From the NCBI GenBank assembly GCA_051294375.1, contig CM119270.1, positions 6,514,503 to 6,578,502 of the forward strand: DNA of 64,000 bases, in the 5' to 3' direction. Origin of the DNA: Paraspadella gotoi. Lineage: Eukaryota > Chaetognatha. The position numbers and the translations under genes are program-made. The notes beneath the pieces are model-generated. The model was not told the DNA's origin. It ran no database searches and saw only the letters and a program-made list of their open reading frames with translations. Below are positions 12,237 through 24,909 of this stretch, piece after piece. The number at the start of each line of letters is the position of its first letter. Positions within the stretch are counted from its first letter, which is position 1.

Positions 12237-12535
12237 TTTTTCTTTTCTTTTCTTTTCTTTTCTTTTCTTTTCTTTNNNNNNNNNNNNNNNNNNNNNNNNN
12301 NNNNNNNNNNNNNNNNNNNNNNNNNNNNNNNNNNNNNNNNNNNNNNNNNNNNNNNNNNNNNNNNNNNNNNNNNNNNNNNNNNNNNNNNNNNNNNNNNNNN
12401 NNNNNNNNNNNNNNNNNNNNNNNNNNNNNNNNNNNNNNNNNNNNNNNNNNNNNNNNNNNNNNNNCCGACTGACTGACCGACTGACTGACCGACTGACTGA
12501 CCGATCGATTGACCGACCGACCGACGGACGGGACG
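12237..12535 (+). repeat. (TTTTC)n, 189-N gap, then (GACT/GACC)n
   Basis: TTTTC pentanucleotide array to 12275, gap 12276-12464, then ACTGACTGACCG repeats changing to (GACC)n by 12535. Confidence 0.75.
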
Positions 12536-12740
12536 AAAATGACAAACGACGCGACTGACAAGTTCGATGACGAATTGGCCACGTGACCCACTTGGCTCAG
12601 GAGGAAAACGAGCGGACGCGATGGCAAAAGTCGTCGTCGTTGTTGTTGTCGTTGTTGTCGTTGTCGTGGTAGTCATCGACCACTTCGTCTTTGGCGGATG
12701 ATGGGAGGCTTTCCGCAAGGAGAGACAAAAAAAGAAATAA

Positions 12741-12797
<57 letters not shown>

Positions 12798-14003
12798 GAG
12801 AGAGAATGTAACAGTATGATTGTAAATCATGAAATATTGAAATGTATTGAATGTGAATTATGACATATTATGACATAAATTGAAATTCAGTTGTTATGAA
12901 TTAAAAATAAATGAAATGTTTGCAACACGATGGAATTTACGGAAATTTCATTCCAAACAATCCTTAAATTGATAGTTATGTTTTTATCTCTCTTTATTCC
13001 CGCAAAACACTTTAATTCGGAATAACAGGTAAGAAATGAATGGAAGAGAGAGAGAGAGAGAGANNNNNNNNNNNNNNNNNNNNNNNNNNNNNNNNNNNNN
13101 NNNNNNNNNNNNNNNNNNNNNNNNNNNNNNNNNNNNNNNNNNNNNNNNNNNNNNNNNNNNNNNNNNNNNNNNNNNNNNNNNNNNNNNNNNNNNNNNNNNN
13201 NNNNNNNNNNNNNNNNNNNNNNNNNNNNNNNNNNNNNNNNNNNNNNNNNNNNNNNNNNNNNNNNNNNNNNNGAGAGAGAGCGATCGAGGACTTTTCTCCG
13301 CCTGTTGTTATCGTTATCCACGGCTCCGTCGTTTTGGTTTATGTTGTTTTTATTATGGCTGCAGTTGCAATTGCAATGTCATTCGTCTCCACGATCGTCG
13401 ATGAGGGAAAATTCCACGACGAGTTATTCTCTCTTAAATTCTTTCTCAATTTTTTTTTTTTCGTTGGGTCGACGTCCTAGTCATTCTCGTCATTGTTGCC
13501 CGTAGTGTGCTTTTGACATAGTTGTGTGGGTCGACCGCCTTTAAGGAAATGCCCGTCGGCTTTGAATCATTACAGACGCGATGTAAAAAGAATCAGCGGC
13601 ATTTTCAGACAAAACGAGGACACCAACAATTTACCAATGTAATTATAAGGAACAGACTGAAGAATTTCGCGTCTCATCAGCAGTGTTGTTTTTTTTTATT
13701 GTTGTATTTGTTGTTTATCTTTCGATTGTTTTTACAGATATTTTTTTTTTCGCTTCCTCTTCATCTTCCTCCTCTTCCGCCACCTCCTCCTCCTCCTTCT
13801 CCTCCTCCTCATCCACTTTTACGTCTCTGTGTCGATTTGGGAATTTTCGTTTGTTATGATCATTGTTCACGAAGGACTTCATCCGGCGAATTGTGGCCGA
13901 CAAACAAGACGAAACTTGGCCGCCAAACATGGCCGACGGTTGAAGCCCGACGTTTTCCATGGCAGATATCGAACGAGCATTTGGTTTATTATGTTATGCG
14001 CAA
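12536..14003. other. Non-coding with (AG)n and a 208-N gap
   Basis: GTCGTTGTTGTC run near 12635, (AG)n 12739-12805, gap 13064-13271 inside another (AG)n, (TCC)n near 13770-13815. A plus-strand 174-codon frame at 13522 is held open by the pyrimidine and ATT repeats and is discounted. Confidence 0.4.
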
Positions 14004-14137
<134 letters not shown>

Positions 14138-15860
14138 TTATATTAAATTATTAGTGCTTGCGATGACGTTAAAAGACTTTCCTTTTAATTCTTATTTTGA
14201 AACGCTCTTTGTTCTTTGACTTAGTAAGAAATTTGCGTTNNNNNNNNNNNNNNNNNNNNNNNNNNNNNNNNNNNNNNNNNNNNNNNNNNNNNNNNNNNNN
14301 NNNNNNNNNNNNNNNNNNNNNNNNNNNNNNNNNNNNNNNNAAATTTGAGTTTCACATTCGTATATTCTACCCTCTCTTTCTCTCGGTCTGTTTTTTGGTC
14401 AGTCTCTCTCTGAGTCTGTCTCCCTCTGGCTCTTTTTCTCTGACTTACCTACACACAAATTATGGGACCCACCGCGAGATATTCAACGATAGTTTATATG
14501 ATTCCCTCTCATCAAATGTTCAAAAGTAACTAGCATTCGTAACTATTTTAACAATTTCTTTAAATATCATTAATTTCAATCATCTTCACCTCCTCCCACA
14601 AATAACCCTTCACACATTTCTCCTCACTCTTTCTCACTTTTACCCTTTTTTTCAATCATCTCTCCGTCCTTCGCCCATTCATCTCTCTTCACCTCTCAGC
14701 CCTTTTCATTCATATCTTCCCTTTCCNNNNNNNNNNNNNNNNNNNNNNNNNNNNNNNNNNNNNNNNNNNNNNNNNNNNNNNNNNNNNNNNNNNNNNNNNN
14801 NNNNNNNNNNNNNNNNNNNNNNNNNNNNNNNNNNNNNNNNNNNNNNNNNNNNNNNNNNNNNNNNNNNNNNNNNNNNNNNNNNNNNNNNNNNNNNNNNNNN
14901 NNNNNNNNNNNNNNNNNNNNNNNNNNNNNNNNNNNNNNNNNNNNNNNNNNNNNNNNNNNNNNNNNNNNNNNNNNNNNNNNNNNNNNNNNNNNNNNNNNNN
15001 NNNNNNNNNNNNNNNNNNNNNNNNNNNNNNNCAGATAGGGTTTATTTTATTTCCTTTTGCCATATCTCTATTAGAGACATGTCATATCCTATTTTTGTCA
15101 TTTTATCATACCTTTATNNNNNNNNNNNNNNNNNNNNNNNNNNNNNNNNNNNNNNNNNNNNNNNNNNNNNNNNNNNNNNNNNNNNNNNNNNNNNNNNNNN
15201 NNNNNNNNNNNNNNNNNNNNNNNNNNNNNNNNNNNNNNNNNNNNNNNNNNNNNNNNNNNNNNNNNNNNNNNNNNNNNNNNNNNNNNNNNNNNNNNNNNNN
15301 NNNNNNNNNNNNNNNNNNNNNNNNNNNNNNNNNNNNNNNNNNNNNNNNNNNNNNNNNNNNNNNNNNNNNNNNNNNNNNNNNNNNNNNNGAGAGAAGAGAG
15401 AGGCAAAATAAAAGAAAAAGAAGAAAGATAAGAAAAGGAAAAAAAGAGAGGAAAGAAAATTAAGCGAAGAACATGAAAAAAGAGAAGAAAAACAAGAATG
15501 AGAACAAAAGAGGAAAGAGATGAAATGAAAATAAAACAATGAAAAAGAAGGGAAAAAAAGAATGTAGAAGAGAGAAAAAAGAGAAGAAAAAGAAGAAAGA
15601 GATCTAAAATTGAAAGAGATGAGATGAAAAAAACAAAGAGAAAGAAAAGAAAAAAAGAAAATAGAAGAAAAAAAAGAAGAGAAAAAACAATAAAGGGAAA
15701 AGAGAGAAGAAAAAAAAGAAAGAGAAAAAAAGTGAATAAAGAAAAGAAAGGTAAGTAAGAGAAAAAGAAAAATAAGAGTAGAAAGAGATAAAAATCAAAG
15801 AAGGAAAATAAAGAGAAGAAAAAAAGAGCAAAGAGAAGAAAGAGAAGAAAAAAGAAAAGT
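14138..15860. other. Gapped non-coding, A/G-rich right half
   Basis: Gaps 14240-14340, 14727-15031 and 15118-15388. 15389-15860 is a ~470-bp nearly pure purine strand (AAAAGAGAAGAAA type), a polypurine tract. Confidence 0.5.
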
Positions 15861-16042
15861 GGTGTTTCTAGGCGCCGTCGCCGCGGTCTCGCAGCGTTTG
15901 ATCAGCGATCGAATCGATAGAATCGAGGGGAAGAGGTTAATTACGCGACCTTTCGGCAATCTCCTCGATCAAAGTAGATGAGAGAGAGAGAGAAGAGAGA
16001 TGATGAGAGACGATCGAGAGAGAGAGAGAGAGAGATAGAGAG

Positions 16043-16078
<36 letters not shown>

Positions 16079-16900
16079 CAGACCAGCTATTTCTTCATTC
16101 ATTTATTTCTTTTCCCTCTCTTCTCGTTTTTAATATTTACTTTATATTTTCGGGTTGTGTCTGCATATATTTTTTTTTCAATAATTTTTTTCAATTTTAT
16201 TCTTCATTTCCTTTTCTCATTCTTCCTCCTCCTCCTCTCTCCTCCTCCTCCTCCATTATCTCATTTTCCTCGCGTTTATTCGTTTATTGATATTTTTTTC
16301 CTCCTTTTTTTGTTTCCTTTTATTTTTCTTTTGTCTTTATTTTCTTTCTCATCTCATTTCATATCTCCTTTTTTTCATTTATTCCTCGTTCCTCCCTTTT
16401 TTTTTTCTTTCTAATTTTGCCTCGATTTCCGCGTTTCCTTTTTTTTCCTTTCATCTTCTCCCGCTAAATGTTACAACTAGATAAAGACTGACATTTACTA
16501 CTTCTTTCCTCCGGGAACCCTCCTTCCTTCTTTTCCTTTTCCTCCCTTCTTTTTTTTCGCCTCTTCTGCTCCCTCTTCCTCCTTTCCGCTCCCTTTTCAT
16601 TTTCTTCCTCCTCATCACCTATCCTTCACTTTTTCGCGCGTGGTTTCTCTTTCTTCTCTTTTTTCTCCTTTCTTCTATGACTACTCTCCTCTCCCTCTCT
16701 CTCTCTCTCCTCTCTCTCTCCCTCCCTCCCTCCTCTCCCCCCTCTCTCCCCGTATCTCTTGCCCCCAGAAGTACTGAAACTCTCTTGCGCCGTTAAGCTT
16801 CAAGCTTCAAAACTCCAACGGGAAAAAAAGAAAGAAGCATTGAAAGAAAAAAAAAAAAAAGAAAACTGAGGGGGCTTTCTCGTTCAAGGGCTTTACCTGC
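15861..16900. other. (GA)n then long pyrimidine-rich stretch
   Basis: Short CG-rich patch at 15870-15900, (GA)n 15976-16075, then T/C-rich DNA to about 16760. With the polypurine tract before it, purine strand bias flips near 16.08 kb. Confidence 0.5.
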
Positions 16901-17049
16901 TATTGATAATATTAATTCCGTCCCAGGCTCTCCCAGGTTAGGGCGAGGTTTTTTTCCTACTCTTCCCCGACATCTCGAATCAGCGCGGCCTTAGCTGGTT
17001 CTCAGCTTGTAAAATGAATAACCCCTGCATCAATCTAATATTTTCTAGA

Positions 17050-17250
17050 CCCGTTTGCGTTTCCCATCTTGTCTTTATTGTTATATTCGATCGCAGGAAA
17101 ATGCGCACCAGTAATGGATCTGGACGACCAAAATGATTTCCATCAATTATCGTTATCTCCTCGTGTGTATAATGTTAATAAAACTTCTCTAATTTATCTT
17201 AAATAAACCACGCCTACTTCCTTCGTTGTGGTGGCAGCGGTGAGATTCGA
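17050..17250 (+). mobile_element. LTR end and primer-binding site, second family member
   Basis: AATAAA at 17177-17182 is followed by the same ACCACGCCTACTTCC...CGTTG end as the 41-kb LTR, then TGGTGGCAGCGGTG at 17229-17242 and GATTCGA, the tRNA-Leu complement with one mismatch. After GATTCGA the match to tRNA stops, so here the site is of normal length. The left boundary is a guess. Downstream AT-rich DNA shows no gag/pol frame. Confidence 0.45.
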
Positions 17251-18559
17251 CAAAAAGTGGTTTTTTTTTCACCTTTTAACTTATTTACATTTTATTCTTA
17301 ACAAGTACAAAAAAGAATCGCTTATTGCAAAATAAACTAATACAACCTTATCACTCAGCGCCGGAAATGTTCCCCCGTTTTTTTTGAAATCAGGATCTTG
17401 AAAATGTAAAAATGCGCATCCCATTTTTTAGTCTTTGCTCTCTTTGTTAACTTTCGCGCGACGTTTATCCCTGCTCCCGCCCCCGATCTCACCCCCCCCG
17501 CCACCCCATCGTTCTCTGCGCGAGGAAGGCTTTTTCATCCCCTCGATCCACACACGGCGTTGAAAAGAAAAAATAAAGAGGGAGGAATGTTTACATTGTG
17601 CTAAAACCTTTCCCATTCCAACTCAGCGAGTTCCTGCGCGAGCGGGGAGAGAGAGAATAGGTTCTTGTTAGATTAAACATACATAAAACAACGAACTGTG
17701 AAAAACGTTTTAAATTTTTAAAATTATCCAACAGAAGAACTTTTGGATTTTAACTATATAATTTTAGTTTCCAGTTGCAAAAAACTTCGTCTTGCTCATT
17801 AAGGCGTAGTGAAAGTTGACATACTGAAAATTCTAAATTGTCAAAATTATGAACAACAACCACTAGTGAATATTAATTATGTAAAAAAAAAAAATTAAAT
17901 TTATGTACTGAGTTATTTAATTTTCGCAGTACGCTATATTATATATATTTAGTACTTATCCTTATAAAATGAAAAAAAAAAATTTCAAAATATCGCTTTT
18001 CTAATTGTTGATTTGCAGATTTGAATATTCCTTTCCGTCCAAAATGGTTGATTAAAAGGAAAAATTTAAATCATTTTTTAAAAAATTCTTTCCATTAATG
18101 GTTTAAAAAATTTTGTAAAAAAAAATATATTTTAATATATATAATATAAAAAGTTAAATTTTCATTGCTTAAAATAAATACTAGCTTTCGTAAAAATTTT
18201 GAATCCCCACTTAGATGAAGGGGAATTTTTTCAAAAAGAGTTATATCTTTTTTATTCAACTTTTTATGACGAATCCAAATCTGCAAAAAAATTTAAGGGA
18301 AAAAAAAAGCTGTTTTGAAATTTTAATAATTTAATTGGATATATTTTATACCATACTAGTATAAAATTATAAATATGGCCCCTACTGGCCGTTAAATAAA
18401 AATTGGTAAAATTATTAAATTTTTTCATACATAAAATGTTATGAGTATAATGGTTGTCATTCCCCCTTTCCACTTTTTAAGAATTTTAATTAAAAGTTAA
18501 ATTTTTAGAAATTTTACTACGCCCTTTTTCTGCTCATTGTATATCGAAGTCCATGTTAA
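17251..18559. other. AT-rich non-coding
   Basis: Lies inside or beyond the possible LTR element at 17.2 kb, but no gag, protease, reverse transcriptase or integrase motif is visible. Confidence 0.4.
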
Positions 18560-19010
18560 CATTAGAGCATGGTTGTGGTTTCACTGCGCACCCAAGTCCG
18601 TATTAAAACCTTACGTGTACCATTGTACGCGTATACCTTGGTCGCTCACCCAATTGTCGTGGCGCCTTGTGGCGCACGGTTCCATGAGACCTTTGCGCGC
18701 GAAGGTTCAAACATAGATCTTGGTGCGCAACCTACATGTAGCCCCCCACGATGTGTGTTGTTGCTTCCGTCCGCTTCGCTTTTTCTTTCTCGTCTACCTA
18801 TTTTCCTTCTATATCGCCGGTATATAGCGTCTACACTTAAACGATTTACCAAGTACATGATTCCGTTCGATCTGGCCGCCGGCAGCCGCCCAGGCAGCCG
18901 CCGCAGCCGCCAGACGCCGGCCGCTCCCCGACGACGCCGACCAATCCATTCCCCCCTCCCTCGGTCGCAGTGGATAACGAAGATAGATGAGCGAGCAAAG
19001 TTGCTCCGCG
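18560..19010. other. GC-rich patch upstream of a GA tract
   Basis: Balanced to GC-rich sequence with CCGCCGGCAGCCGCC-type CpG runs at 18,875-18,950. A plus-strand frame starts here and runs on through the (GA)n tract, but the second half is pure repeat. It could be a promoter or 5' exon; nothing decides it. Confidence 0.25.
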
Positions 19011-19020
19011 CCGTTCGGGA

Positions 19021-19197
19021 TACCGAAACGAGAGGGAAAGCACAGAGACGAGAGAGGGAGAGAAGGAGAGATGAAGCAGAGAGGAGAGAGAGAGCAGTAG
19101 GGAGAGAGAGATGTAGATGGAGAGAGAAGAAGAGAGAAGAAAAGAAAAGAGAAGAGAGAGAGCAAGAGAGAAGAGAAAGAGAGAGAGAGAGAGAGAC

Positions 19198-19244
<47 letters not shown>

Positions 19245-19392
19245 CAGAAGAAGTTTTATGGCTTGAACCAGGGGTAGCATAGAAAGAATGAGACGAAAGG
19301 AAGGAGAGGGAATGGAAAAACGAAAGATGAAGAAAGAGAGAGAAAGAGAGAGAAGAGACGAGAGAGAGAGGATAGAGAGAGAGAGAGAAGAG

Positions 19393-19433
<41 letters not shown>

Positions 19434-19583
19434 GTTTGGCGAAGAAAGGAGAAACCCAGAAATTTGGCTCTAATGGAAAAGCGTTTGTAGTTGTGTCACA
19501 GAAATAAAATATTTCGTGGCAAGGGAAAGACGAAGAGATAGGCAGACAAATAAAAGAAGCAGAGAGAGAGAAAGAGTGGGAGA

Positions 19584-19625
<42 letters not shown>

Positions 19626-19700
19626 AGAGAGCGGAGAAGAGAGAGGAGAGAGAGAGAGAGAGAGAAAAGAGAGAGAGAGGAGACAAGACAGAGACAGAGA
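19021..19700 (+). repeat. (GA)n tracts
   Basis: Three interrupted (GA)n arrays (19030-19240, 19340-19432, 19557-19690). The 346-codon antisense frame is a poly-Ser/Leu translation of the repeat. Confidence 0.85.
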
Positions 19701-20125
19701 CAGTCCCGCTCTTTTGTTTATCGAAGAAACGTTTCCGCCGATTCCAGCCAAATTTCTTTCCGGAGTAAAAAAAATTTCCTTTTCAATTTTCGAGAAATTA
19801 AAAATAAGATAAAAAGAAAAAAAATCGTGAAGAATATCGGGTTTTGGGGTAAAATTTAAAAAAAAATAATAATCCGTTATCGGGTTGTTGGAAATTCGGG
19901 GTTTGAAATCGAAACTTTAGACTGCACGATGGAAAATATTTGTCGCGAAAAACACCGAAAGTCTTTCTCGTTATTTTTTTCAATTTCATTCGACAAATCG
20001 ATTTTGAGATTTTTTTTATTAACTTTTTCTATTCTATTTTTGTTTGTTTTGTTTGATTGAAGATAATTTTAGATCGAACTATATAAATAATTTTTGCTTA
20101 TTAACTTACGTATACATTGATTCTT

Positions 20126-20247
20126 TCATTCAATTACTCATTCATTCATTCATTCATTCATTCATTCATTCAGTTCATTCATTCATTCATTCATTCATTC
20201 ATTCATTCATTCATTCATTCTTTTCATCTTTCACTTTCAAATAGGAA

Positions 20248-20279
<32 letters not shown>

Positions 20280-20289
20280 ACGGAGAGAG

Positions 20290-20330
<41 letters not shown>
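20126..20330 (+). repeat. (ATTC)n then (GA)n
   Basis: About 24 ATTC units (20126-20221) with one slip, then (GA)n (20246-20330). Confidence 0.9.
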
Positions 20331-20808
20331 GCCATCTCTATTACGAACAAATTCAGTGAAAAATTTTACTATCAACTCGAAAATCTTTCTTCCCTTATAT
20401 TCTGCTACATTTTCTATGCCACAGTGATAAATTGACGAAGACAGCGTCATCAGTCACAGACAATACCACTGAGCATCGCTGTCCGGTCACAAAATCCTCC
20501 CCGCTGTCGACACCTTCGCCACTGTCATCCACCGTACGGTCCGTACGCAGCGACTAAAGAAAAAAACATTTGACTGGAACTTGGAAAAATACCAGGAGGT
20601 TTGATTTGAAAAGACCCGAGTTCAGCAGCGAAGGAAGCGAACGGTTGGCATCGCAGTCACGTCCCTACCTCCCCTGCCTCCAATATCTCTGCCACCCCCC
20701 ATCTCCCTTTCCCCCTTAGCCCCTCATTGACGCCCATATTTCCCTTCGCTTTTATCCATATGCGCATATCTGTTCGCGCGTTCCTTTCAATTCATCCGCG
20801 TCGCGATT

Positions 20809-20848
<40 letters not shown>

Positions 20849-21359
20849 GGACTTCCGGTCCGACGTGTCCCTTTCGCTTGACGTTTCATTCGTCGAGAGT
20901 AAAAGTCGAGCGTCGGTCTTGGAGTCAGACGTCGTCCTGGGCGTCGTCGTCGTCGTCGTCGTCGTCGTTGTTTTCGTTGATGTTGATGTTGCTGTTTTGT
21001 TTTTGTTTTTGTTTTTGTTTTTGTTTTTGCTCTTTGTCGATGTCGTGGTTGCTGTTGTTTTTGTAATTTTTACTCTAGATTGATTACATTCTCATTGCTT
21101 ACGTCAAATTTTATTTCTATATATGTATATTTTTGGGGGGGGATTTGTTGTCGTTCTTGTCTTGTTTATTTTTGTTTATTTATTTTTTTTCTGGGTTCTT
21201 TTTTGGTCTTTTCTGCTCAATTCGTTTTTATCATAAACCTCGAAAACCCTGTCATTAATTTGATGCCAATGACTCATTCATTTTAATCGTTTTCGTTGTA
21301 ATTTAAGTCTCTGTGTCGCGATCGAGACTGTGATTGTTATTGTGTCAGTTGGAGTCGTG

Positions 21360-21399
<40 letters not shown>

Positions 21400-21513
21400 G
21401 CTCATGTCTTATTCATGGTCGGCACCGGCGACCGCCTGACCGAGCGACAACGACACCTGCTATGCGCCTTGGCATCTCTCGTCGTTGCACCTGAAAGTGG
21501 TAGTGGAGGAAAA

Positions 21514-21569
<56 letters not shown>

Positions 21570-21600
21570 GAGAGAAGGAGAGAGAGAGAGAGAGAGAGAG
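20331..21600. repeat. (GAC)n, (GTC)n, (TTTTTG)n and (GA)n arrays
   Basis: (GAC)n 20809-20846, (GTC)n 20940-20972, (TTTTTG)n 20996-21029, (GTC)n 21359-21400, (GA)n 21520-21600. CGTACGGTCCGTACG near 20533 is an inverted repeat. 20440-20720 is unique sequence without a recognisable gene. Confidence 0.7.
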
Positions 21601-22748
21601 ATTTGCGCTCGCCGGTGTTTTGTAAGATAAACGGAGACTATTCCCGCAAACGCGATTTCATAATTTTTTTGATTAAAGTTTTTTTCATTTTTTGTAACAA
21701 TTTTATTATTGTTTATCTTTTTTTAATTTAGGCAACATTTTCCTTTGATATTCTCGTTTTTCCTCAATGATTCATTCAACTCCTTTTACATTTACTTTTA
21801 ATTTATTGTTTTTCTTCACTGAATTTCATCTCCTACTGCATCATACATGTATGCAAATTTTTTTTTCAACTTACTAATGCATATTTATTACCACTTTATT
21901 TACTGTTTTTTTAATGTGTTTTTAACCGAATCATTTTTGCTTTTAGCTCTTAAGTTTCTGATTTCCACCAGATCAAAAAAACTCCTTTCATCTCGAGGCT
22001 TTCCATTTGATTAAGAACAACAATCGTTTGAAATTGGATTCATATTTTAGAAAAACATATATATTATATATATATTTGACAGTTTTAATATTTTCTTATC
22101 AAGACTAGAACCAGTATTTCTTTGCTTTTTATTTAGCATTTAGCTTTTCACATATTTTTTCCCGATGTTCATGTCGGTCAAATTCCGTTTTTTATCCCCG
22201 ATTTCATCCGAATTTGACCGGATTTTCTCGGGATTTTCTCGGCCTTTCCTACGGCTTTTATCCCTGCGAACCGATTATCGGTCAGCGGAGGGCGGAGGGC
22301 GGAATTCCGGGGACCGAGGAAAGAAATCAGTGGAGAAATTAAAAAGCGGCCGAGGGGGAATGTTGCTAAGTGGGCGGAGTGGCAAAGCTGCAAAATGGTA
22401 GAGTGGGTAAAGATAGATAGTCGAATGGCAAAATTGAAAATGGGCAAATTGCGAAGATAATGAATGAGAATTACGAAAACTGCGAAGCCAAAAAACTACT
22501 AAATTTGCAACAGAAAAAACTGTGAAGTGTGTTGAAGGTGTAAAAGGTACAAGGTGGAAGATAAAACGACTTTTAACGATACTGAAAACATTGTCTCCAG
22601 ACAAAATGTTGACAGGACTGCCTGAATAATTAATATTTTGTTAGGACGAAGCGTCTAATTAATTGTAAGCTAAAAGTTTTCAAAAACTTATAATTAACTT
22701 AAAACTTAAAAACCTGAAAATTTAAAAAATAAAATTTAAAAAACTTCT

Positions 22749-22780
<32 letters not shown>

Positions 22781-22793
22781 CCCCTCTCTTGCC
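21601..22793 (+). repeat. Duplicated block X, copy 1
   Basis: About 1.2 kb running from a (GA)n tract to a (CT)n tract. Its reverse complement recurs almost completely at 26253-27450 and partly at 22821-23590. It includes AT-rich DNA, a (AT)n tract, GGCGGAGGGCGGAATTCC and a low-complexity GTGGCAAAGCTGCAAAATGG-type segment. No coding frame recognised. Confidence 0.65.
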
Positions 22794-22820
22794 NNNNNNN
22801 NNNNNNNNNNNNNNNNNNNN

Positions 22821-23590
22821 GGCCGCTTTTAATTTCTCCACTGATTTCGTTTTCTCGGTCCCGGAAATTCCGCCCTCCGCCCTCCGGCTGACCGATAATC
22901 GGGTCGCAGGGATAAAAGCCCGTAGGAAAGGCCGAGAAAAAATCCCGAGAAAATCGGTCAAATTCCGGATGAAATCGGGGATAAAAAACGGATTTGACCG
23001 AGATGAACATCGGGAAAAAATATGTGAAAAGCTAAATGCTAAATAAAAAGCAAAGAAATACTGGTTCTAGTCTTGATAAGAAAATATTAAAACTGTCAAT
23101 ATATATATATATATATGTTTTTCTAAAATATGAATCCAATTTCAAACGATTGTTGTTCTTAATCAAATGGAAAGCCTCGAGATGAAAGGAGTTTTTTTGA
23201 TCTGGTGGAAATCAGAACTTAAGAGCTAAAAGCAAAAATGATTCGTTAAAAACACATTAAAAAACAGTAATAAAGTGGTAATAAATATGCATAGTGAAGT
23301 TGAAACAAAAAATTTGCATACATGTATGATGCAGTAGGAGATGAAATTCAGTGAAGAAAAACAATAAATTAAAGTAAATGTAAAAGGAGTTGAATGAATC
23401 ATTGAGGAAAAACGAGAATATAACACAAGGGAAATTGTTGCCTAAATAAATAAAAAGATAAACAATAATAAAATTGTTACAAAAAAATGAGTAAATCACT
23501 TTAATTAAAAATAAATTTCTGAAATGCGCGGTTTGGCTGGAATATCTCCGTCTTATCTTACATAACACGCGGCCATGCGCAATTCTCTGC
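22821..23590 (-). repeat. Duplicated block X, copy 2 (inverted, partial)
   Basis: Reverse complement of about 21,620-22,350. It begins immediately after the 27-N gap at 22794-22820 with GGCCGCTTTTAATTTCTCC, so with copy 1 it forms a large inverted repeat with a ~0.45-kb spacer and the gap between the arms. Confidence 0.65.
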
Positions 23591-24219
23591 GTCTCTCTCT
23601 CTCTCTCTCCTCTTCTCTCTCTCTCTCCTCTCTCTCTCTCGAGAGTTATGACGCCGTCCAATAAGGCGCAGTTTTGAACCTGGCGTCTATACGCGCGGAC
23701 AGTTTAAACTGCACCCTCTTTCTGTTCACGAAAACTGTCTTTTTTTCTCTCTGTTTTGGGAATTCCCTACCACTTATTTTTTTACGGGGTATTACTTGTT
23801 GAAGCCTTTCTGCCTTATCCACGGCGGAGAATCCCCGTCCACTATTTTTGTGATGGGGAATTTGACGTTTGAAGCCCTGTTCCCCGCCGTGATATCGATC
23901 ATCATGGCGCAGCTCCTTACCTGTTATAAAAATATATTTAACTGAAAACATAAGAAACCTTACACAAATCCTAATGTTTAAAAATAAATAATTTATTTGC
24001 AATTTAGCATTCATTTCCATATCTTTAATTCTATAATTTTTCAATTTAACTTAATCTATCGCCTCATAAAAATGTATTCATTTCACATTTTTAAAAAACT
24101 TTCTTTCCTTTCAATTACTATTTTATGTTATTATTAGATAATTGTTTAAATTCACCATTAGTTTTAAAACTATATTCTCTTGTTGTACATTACATTATGT
24201 ATTATTTTGTCTCCTCCTG

Positions 24220-24250
<31 letters not shown>

Positions 24251-24909
24251 TCTCTCTTTCTCTCTAGTCTCTTACATCTTTGTGTCTTGAATTTGAGAAA
24301 AAGACAATTTGTTGGTTGTTAGTAGTGTTTTGATTTTTAATTCAAGTCTTCATCAGCACTTCTATTTCCATCGAAGCCTGTATATCCAGCTAAATAACAC
24401 ACTATTTTTAACACTTGACAATTATAACTATATTGTCTTTCTTTTCCTTTCTTCTTTAATTTATCTTTTTCTTCTTTCTTTCCTTTTTCTTTTTTTCCTG
24501 ATATTTTTTTTCCTTTCTTTTTCCTCTTTTTTTTTTTACTTTTTCTGTCAATATATCTGTAGTGATTAAAACGAAGTATATAAATAAAAAGAAAGGCAAA
24601 AAAAAATCAAATCTGTGACCCTCATATGTTATTCGCCATTGAGATTACACCTTGAAGCCCAAAAAAAAAGAACGTTTGTGAGAGAGGAAGGAGATGATGA
24701 GAGGAGCAGAGAGAGAGAGTAGGCCATTTTCTCTCCCCGTCATGAATTGGGGGCGGGGATTTGCCGGGCATATGATATCCCCAGGCGGGAAGACCGCCGC
24801 AGGGTTCGTAGTTGCGGTTTTGAATATAGTTCTCTTTCCCCGAAACTGCCAGCGAAGGTTAACAGTTTGAATACTGCTAGATATCCGGCACCCGCGTTAA
24901 TATCTCCCT
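23591..24909. other. Single-copy spacer between duplicated blocks
   Basis: (CT)n at 23590-23641, then AT-rich DNA and TTTTTCTTT-rich pyrimidine tracts (24430-24545), then a GC-richer patch at 24740-24900. No gene recognised. Confidence 0.4.

Noticed and set aside
18646-19686. Long antisense frame of 346 codons
   Set aside because: Mostly (CT)n translated as Ser/Leu; the array has no stops in any frame and the non-repeat part has no domain.
20126-20221. Telomere-like or centromere-like array
   Set aside because: ATTC is an ordinary tetranucleotide microsatellite; no telomeric hexamer or pentamer appears in the window.
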